A stretch of DNA of 64,000 nt from Schauerella fraxinea (GTDB lineage Bacteria; Pseudomonadota; Gammaproteobacteria; Burkholderiales; Burkholderiaceae_B): assembly GCA_030849945.1 (NCBI GenBank), contig JAVDKK010000002.1, positions 372,001 to 436,000 on the forward strand, read 5' to 3'. The notes under the pieces are model-generated. The model was given only the letters and a program-made list of their open reading frames with translations, did not search any database and was not told the DNA's origin. Within the stretch, counting starts at the first letter, position 1. Every line of letters begins with the position of its first letter. Below are positions 59,519 through 64,000 of the stretch, in pieces. Position numbers and translations under genes: made by a program.

Positions 59519-61528
59519 TTACGTGCACGGCTTGCGGGCTTCCAGCACGAATAGATGGGTGCCGGCGTCCCACTCGGTGTCGCCATGCGTGGCGTAGAGA
59601 CGTTGGTGGTGGCGTACCTCGAATCCCGCGTGCCAGGCCAGATCGGCGAACCGTCGCGGATGCGTTTTTTGTTCGACCTCATAATCCAGACCGGCGACCA
59701 GGGCTTCAAGTTCGAGGGTATGGAAGCGATGAAACGCAAGGAGCGGATGGGTGAGTGCATGGGCACCGGTGCCGGCCTTGATCGATTTCAGCAGGCGCCT
59801 CACGCGATCGGCGGCGGCGGGCACCAAGCCGGCGCGGGCTTTGAAAAGGGTGATCGGAACGTCGTTGCGCACGCGGTGCACGTGCGAAGCTTCCGTCATG
59901 TTCATGGCATCCAACGGCACTTCGACGAGCGTGTCGGCAATGTACTGAAGGTGGTGCGCGATGAGACGAGCACGGCGTTCGTGCGCGGTGGTGAACGGCA
60001 TAATCATTTCGTCGGCGACGACGAACAGCGCGCCCGGGGCGAGATGGCGCCGCACGCTTTGCAGAAAGTAGGCGGTATTGAGGTGATGCGAAGCGCCAAC
60101 GGAAATCGCGACATCGAACGGCGGCGCGCCGGTAGGCAGCCACTGCGTGATGTCGGCCTGGATGGGCGTGACCCGGGGCTCGTCAGCGAACCTGCGCTGT
60201 AAATGGGCAAATGCAGTCGGGCTGGGGTCGACCGCCGTGACGTGCGCGATCGGGCACAGTTCGAGCAGCATCGAAAGCGGCATGCCCGGGCCCGTACCCA
60301 CGTCCAGCACATGTAGATCGCGGGTGGGCCCGGCAAGATGCAGTGCCTGGGCGATGGCCACGCACTGCGTGGCATATCCGGGATGAACGAGCTCGAACGC
60401 GGCGTAGGCATCGACGTCGATACGGTCTTCAAAGCGCGCAGCGATCAACCGTGCTGGCGCCGAATCCGCCACGGGTTGTGCCGCGCCGGATGCGTCGGTA
60501 TGGGCGATGTGCCCCGGTACGCAAGGCAAGCTGTGGCGTGTGAGCAGTTCGGCGGCGAGCGTGGCGTGCGTGAGGGACGCTGCGTTGGCGGTGCGCTGCA
60601 GCGCTTGAATGGCGTGGCAATCCAGGGTGCCAAAGGGCGCGGCCAGGCGATTGACGAGCGCGATGGCATCGGCCAACGCGGCAGGCTCATCGCCTTGAAG
60701 TTTGAGCGTGGCGTGACGGTTCGGCCGGCTCAGCACGATGACGGCAGGCTGCTGCTCGCACACGGCGTAGGCCGTTGCAGCCTGGCGCAGCGCGGGCGGC
60801 GCCAGCAACACTTCGGCGAGCAAAGCGGTCGCCTGTTCGCTCGCCATTGGGCACCCGTCAAATCGGATCCGGTACGCATCGATCCCATGCGCCACCTCGA
60901 GTTGTTGGCGCATCAGATGGGCCTTGAGGCCGTCCCAGTCTTCGTGGTGTTGCGGCCACGTGCGGCGTTGCTCATAGTCGCCGGCGGCGGTACTGAGCTC
61001 GGGATAGATCACCGTCACCATGGCCGTAGTGGGCTGTTCGACGCTGCGGTAGACGTGATCCGTGCCGCTGGCGAACTCGATGCTCTGGCCGGCGGCGAGC
61101 AGTGTGGGCTGCGCGCTCGGCCCCACAATCATCGCGCCGCGCAGCACCATCACATGCTCATGCACGGCAGCGCCATGGGCGTGCGCTAGCCGAATCGCGT
61201 GGGGTTGCAGCGTCATGAGGTACGTCTCGATCACGCGGGTGCCGGATTGGCGATCGATGAGCTGGATGCCCACGCCATCATCCTGCAGGATCGCCGCATC
61301 GCGCTCGGGCTGGCGCACCAGCCGGCCGAACGGCACCTCGAGGATCCGCGCCAATCGCCAGATCGTTTCGATCGTCGGCCGTTCTGTACCGCTTTCGATC
61401 TCAGCCAGGCGGTTGCGGCTGATGCCGCTGCTTTCGGCCAAGCCGGTGAGCGTCAGCCCCCGGCGTAGCCGTTCTTGCTGCAGGTTGTGCGCGATGCACG
61501 CGACGGGGTCGAGGGGTACGGCTGGCAT
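59519..61528 (-). CDS. Fusion of XRE regulator, cupin and SAM-dependent methyltransferase
   Basis: A 669-residue multidomain protein. Residues 14-68 form an XRE helix-turn-helix (LRRGLTLTGLAESSGISRNR, then LAEIESGTERPTIETIW). Residues about 100-178 are a cupin with HAHGAAVHEHVMVLRG. Residues about 190-400 are unrecognised. Residues about 400-560 are a class I methyltransferase with motif I VLDVGTGPG (407-415), the acidic residue Asp434 at the end of strand 2 and DVAISVGASHHL (472-483). An all-helical end follows. AAGGAG precedes the ATG by seven bases. XRE-cupin regulators are usually about 190 residues, so the fused enzyme is unusual. Target and ligand are unknown. Confidence 0.8.
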   Translation of the reverse strand: MPAVPLDPVACIAHNLQQERLRRGLTLTGLAESSGISRNRLAEIESGTERPTIETIWRLARILEVPFGRLVRQPERDAAILQDDGVGIQLIDRQSGTRVIETYLMTLQPHAIRLAHAHGAAVHEHVMVLRGAMIVGPSAQPTLLAAGQSIEFASGTDHVYRSVEQPTTAMVTVIYPELSTAAGDYEQRRTWPQHHEDWDGLKAHLMRQQLEVAHGIDAYRIRFDGCPMASEQATALLAEVLLAPPALRQAATAYAVCEQQPAVIVLSRPNRHATLKLQGDEPAALADAIALVNRLAAPFGTLDCHAIQALQRTANAASLTHATLAAELLTRHSLPCVPGHIAHTDASGAAQPVADSAPARLIAARFEDRIDVDAYAAFELVHPGYATQCVAIAQALHLAGPTRDLHVLDVGTGPGMPLSMLLELCPIAHVTAVDPSPTAFAHLQRRFADEPRVTPIQADITQWLPTGAPPFDVAISVGASHHLNTAYFLQSVRRHLAPGALFVVADEMIMPFTTAHERRARLIAHHLQYIADTLVEVPLDAMNMTEASHVHRVRNDVPITLFKARAGLVPAAADRVRRLLKSIKAGTGAHALTHPLLAFHRFHTLELEALVAGLDYEVEQKTHPRRFADLAWHAGFEVRHHQRLYATHGDTEWDAGTHLFVLEARKPCT

Positions 61529-61677
61529 GCGCTGTCTCCTTAGACTGTTGGGGTCTGAGAAAACAATAGCGGTGCGCCGCTTTGATTAAATGCGTGACGA
61601 CGCCTCGTTAGGCAACGCTATCCCACGCTTTGGCGAACTACTCCAGATGCCACTGCAGACACGGCTTCCAATGCCGC

Positions 61678-63309
61678 TCAGGTGCCATTGAGCGTGTCGG
61701 CATAGCGGCGGAATGCGGCCGCGGGGAGGGCGCGGCTGAAGAGCCAGCCTTGGCCGTATTGCACGCCGCGCGCCAGCAGATAGTCGGCCTGGGCCGTGGT
61801 TTCGATGCCTTCGGCGATCAGCGTCAAACCAAGATCCTGCGCCATGGCGATGATGTGGTCGGCCACCGTGCTGCTGGCCGATTCGGTGCCCACGGTGTCG
61901 ACGAAGCGCTTGTCGATCTTGAGCACATCCACCGGCAGATTCTGCAGATAGGCCAGGCTCGAATAGCCGGTGCCGAAGTCGTCGATGTAGACCGAGTGCC
62001 CCGCGTCGCGAATGGCCTGGAGCTGATCGCGGGCGAGTGCAGGATCGAAGAAGCCGCGCTCGGTCACTTCCAGACAGAGTTGTTCGGGCCGGATCCCCGA
62101 GCGCGCCATCGCTTGATCGAGCACCTCGGGCATGCCGTCGCGGCTGATGTCGGGCGGCGACACGTTGAAGGAAATGCGCACACCCGGCCGGTCGGCGAGG
62201 AACGGGCCCAGATCGGCGGCAATGCGCGCCACCACCAAAGCCGTGATGTCGACGATGGCACCGCTCTGTTCGGCAAGCGGGATGAATACGTCCGGCTTCA
62301 TCCAGGTGCCGTCGCCCAAGGGCCAGCGCACGAGCGCTTCGGCGCCCACGCAGCGCTGCGCATGCATGTCGACGATCGGCTGGTAGTGCACTTCCAGGTC
62401 GCCGCGCTGCACGGCTGCCTGCAGTTGATATCCCAGCGATTGATAGCGCCGCAGTAGGCTGAGTGCGCCCCAACCGCCGAAGATGCCGCAGATCAGGCCC
62501 ATGGGCACCCAGATCAGCATTTGTTCGCGCCAGGCATTTTCAATCGTGCCCAAGGGTACCGAAGCAACCACCGCGATGGGCAAGCCCGCCGACTTTTGTA
62601 CGGTGAAGTACCGGCCTTCGTGTGTGGACGACTCACCGCGCAGCGCAGCCGCCAGCAGGGGCGCGGGGTCGCTGGTTTCCCACCGGGCGACGACCTGGCT
62701 GGTGGGTACGCTCACTACCGCGAGTGCCATGTCGGCCGTGTTGCCCAACACGTCGACGTAGCTGAGTGGGTCGACAACGATCACGTGATTGTCGCGCCGG
62801 AAGTTCACCATGCGGCGATTCAGTCCGGTGGGATTGTGCGCTGAAAACCAGATCGACACGCCGTCACGGGTGCGCCAATCGGGTGTGTCGAGTACCGGCA
62901 GATCCCGCTCGTCGCTATTGGAGGCGCACACGGCGCGGTTGCCCTGGTAGTACGCCACACTCGACACATACCGGTATTCATACGCCACGCGACGCAGGGC
63001 GGCGAGATGCGGCGGGGAGCAATTGGCGTCGCGAAAGCCCGATAATTCATCCAGCGCATTCTTGCTGCGTTGAATGACGTCCTCGGCCCGATGCAAGGCG
63101 CGGCGTGCAAAGAGATCGACATCGGCGCGGTATTGCCGTTCAGCCTGATCGTGCGCCCACGTTGCGCTCAACCACAGGGGAATGGTTACGGCGGCGCAAA
63201 AAAGGATCAGTGCGAAATAAAATGGCAGTGGCCGACGCTTGAACATATTCGGGGTGAGGCGCCTGAGCTGGGCGAACGATCGAACGTCATCGCGATACCA
63301 ATGACCCAT
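61678..63309 (-). CDS. Cyclic di-GMP phosphodiesterase with periplasmic CSS-motif sensor and EAL domain
   Basis: Hydrolyses c-di-GMP. The 543 residues have two membrane helices (about 30-50 and 265-287), a periplasmic CSS domain between them with the redox-sensitive Cys97 (NCSPPHL) and Cys128 (RAVCAS), and an EAL domain (about 295-540). EAL is at 324-326 and the catalytic residues Asn382, Glu414, Asp443-Asp444, Lys464 and Glu500 are present, so it should be active. Oxidation of the cysteine pair controls the family. Two starts (63309 and 63246) are possible; neither has a good ribosome binding site. Divergent from the nucleosidase-like gene. Confidence 0.88.
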   Translation of the reverse strand: MGHWYRDDVRSFAQLRRLTPNMFKRRPLPFYFALILFCAAVTIPLWLSATWAHDQAERQYRADVDLFARRALHRAEDVIQRSKNALDELSGFRDANCSPPHLAALRRVAYEYRYVSSVAYYQGNRAVCASNSDERDLPVLDTPDWRTRDGVSIWFSAHNPTGLNRRMVNFRRDNHVIVVDPLSYVDVLGNTADMALAVVSVPTSQVVARWETSDPAPLLAAALRGESSTHEGRYFTVQKSAGLPIAVVASVPLGTIENAWREQMLIWVPMGLICGIFGGWGALSLLRRYQSLGYQLQAAVQRGDLEVHYQPIVDMHAQRCVGAEALVRWPLGDGTWMKPDVFIPLAEQSGAIVDITALVVARIAADLGPFLADRPGVRISFNVSPPDISRDGMPEVLDQAMARSGIRPEQLCLEVTERGFFDPALARDQLQAIRDAGHSVYIDDFGTGYSSLAYLQNLPVDVLKIDKRFVDTVGTESASSTVADHIIAMAQDLGLTLIAEGIETTAQADYLLARGVQYGQGWLFSRALPAAAFRRYADTLNGT

Positions 63310-63436
63310 TGCGCAAGCATAGCTTCTTTTCGCCGCCGTGCACGGGGCGGGAACGCAGTTTTATGCGGCGCGGCGCACCTTGTATGACGCGGTGCGTTTT
63401 ACACCGACCAAATGTTTGTTTTTTTGGAGCATCACC

Positions 63437-64000
63437 TTGATTTCCCCCTTGAAGCCCCTGGGCATCGTCGCTGCCTTGCATGCCGAAATTGCCGGTCTTT
63501 TGGACGCCATGCAGGCGCGCCGCGTTCAGCGCATCGGCGGGCGCGACTATCACTGCGGCGTGCTGGCGGGTCGCGAATGTGTGATCGTGCTCGCGCGCGT
63601 GGGCAAGGTGGCCGCCGCCGCAACGGTGGTCACGCTGATCCACGCCTTCGACGTCCAGGCCATCGTGTTTACGGGAGTGGCGGGCGGCATCGGGCCTGGG
63701 GTGGCGGTGGGCGATATCGTGATCGGCGACGTCTTCATGCAGCACGATTTGGATGCCAGTCCGTTATTCCCGCGGTACGAGATTCCGTTGCTGGCGACGA
63801 GCCGCTTGGCGTCCACGGCAGCCATGAGCGATGGGATGGCCGCGTGCGCCACGGCGTTTCTCGCGCACGATATGGCCGCCGATATCGCGCCCGATGAGCG
63901 CGCGGCATTTGGCCTGCGTATGCCACAGGTGCATCGGGGGCTCATTGTCAGTGGCGATTGCTTCGTGAGTGGCGCCACCCACGCCAACGAGATTCTCGAT
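63437..64000 (+). CDS. MTA/SAH nucleosidase (phosphorylase superfamily), 3' end cut by window edge
   Basis: Probably cleaves 5'-methylthioadenosine or S-adenosylhomocysteine, which recycles SAM by-products. The 188 residues present show GIVAALHAEIAGLLDAM (Glu17 at the base of the active site), VFTGVAGG with a following VGDIVIGDVF, QHDLDASPLFPRYEIPLLA and the substrate-binding GDCFVSG near the end. The start is a TTG at 63437 with GGAG eight bases upstream; no earlier ATG is in frame. The reading frame is open to the right edge. Confidence 0.85.
   Translation, partial: MISPLKPLGIVAALHAEIAGLLDAMQARRVQRIGGRDYHCGVLAGRECVIVLARVGKVAAAATVVTLIHAFDVQAIVFTGVAGGIGPGVAVGDIVIGDVFMQHDLDASPLFPRYEIPLLATSRLASTAAMSDGMAACATAFLAHDMAADIAPDERAAFGLRMPQVHRGLIVSGDCFVSGATHANEILD

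Overview
The window is about 64 kb of GC-rich chromosomal DNA from a Gram-negative betaproteobacterium. The gene order glnD-map / rpsB-tsf-pyrH-frr-uppS-cdsA-dxr-rseP-bamA-skp-lpxD-fabZ-lpxA-lpxB-rnhB, followed by an rRNA methyltransferase and ppsR/ppsA, is the arrangement of Burkholderiales. I would place it in the Alcaligenaceae (Bordetella/Achromobacter lineage); that placement is inference from gene order and protein character, not a search result. Both edges cut a gene: glnD on the left (C-terminus missing) and an MTA/SAH nucleosidase-like gene on the right. I saw no tRNA or rRNA gene, no CRISPR array, no insertion sequence and no prophage.

1-19 kb is housekeeping. glnD and map run leftward. 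A promoter and a 300-base leader precede rpsB, which opens a long rightward run for translation (rpsB, tsf, frr), UMP kinase, isoprenoid and phospholipid synthesis (uppS, cdsA, dxr) and envelope building (rseP, bamA, skp, lpxD, fabZ, lpxA, lpxB), ending in rnhB and a SpoU-type methyltransferase. Rho-independent terminators after rpsB and tsf break up the front of this run.

19-34 kb holds divergent ppsR/ppsA with an 11-bp inverted repeat in the gap, an nfeD-qmcA pair with a membrane diguanylate cyclase, smpB divergent from ratA-rnfH, a three-gene valine/isobutyrate catabolic set (acyl-CoA dehydrogenase, 3-hydroxyisobutyryl-CoA hydrolase, 3-hydroxyisobutyrate dehydrogenase), and ygfZ divergent from mltG-tmk-holB-tatD.

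34-51 kb is more mixed: a secreted ankyrin protein with a glycine-rich tail behind an AT-rich stretch, glutamate dehydrogenase, a DUF3298 lipoprotein, a two-piece lipoate ligase, glutathione peroxidase, an MFS exporter, an Aer-like PAS chemoreceptor with a perfect FNR box upstream, a photolyase, a rearranged family III CoA-transferase, ArsC, an exported peroxiredoxin, a proline-rich small exported protein, a DoxX protein, an RsuA/RluF-type protein without the catalytic aspartate, and a DbpA helicase.

51-60 kb is a fatty-acid degradation cluster transcribed leftward in the order psrA-type TetR regulator, fadE, fadI, fadJ, fadL. A perfect PsrA-type palindrome lies ahead of the regulator, so one fatty-acid-responsive switch probably governs uptake and beta-oxidation together. 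At 59.5-61.5 kb lies the most unusual gene, a single 669-residue protein joining an XRE helix-turn-helix, a cupin, an unrecognised middle region and a SAM-dependent methyltransferase. It is followed by a CSS-motif EAL phosphodiesterase gene and the start of the nucleosidase gene.
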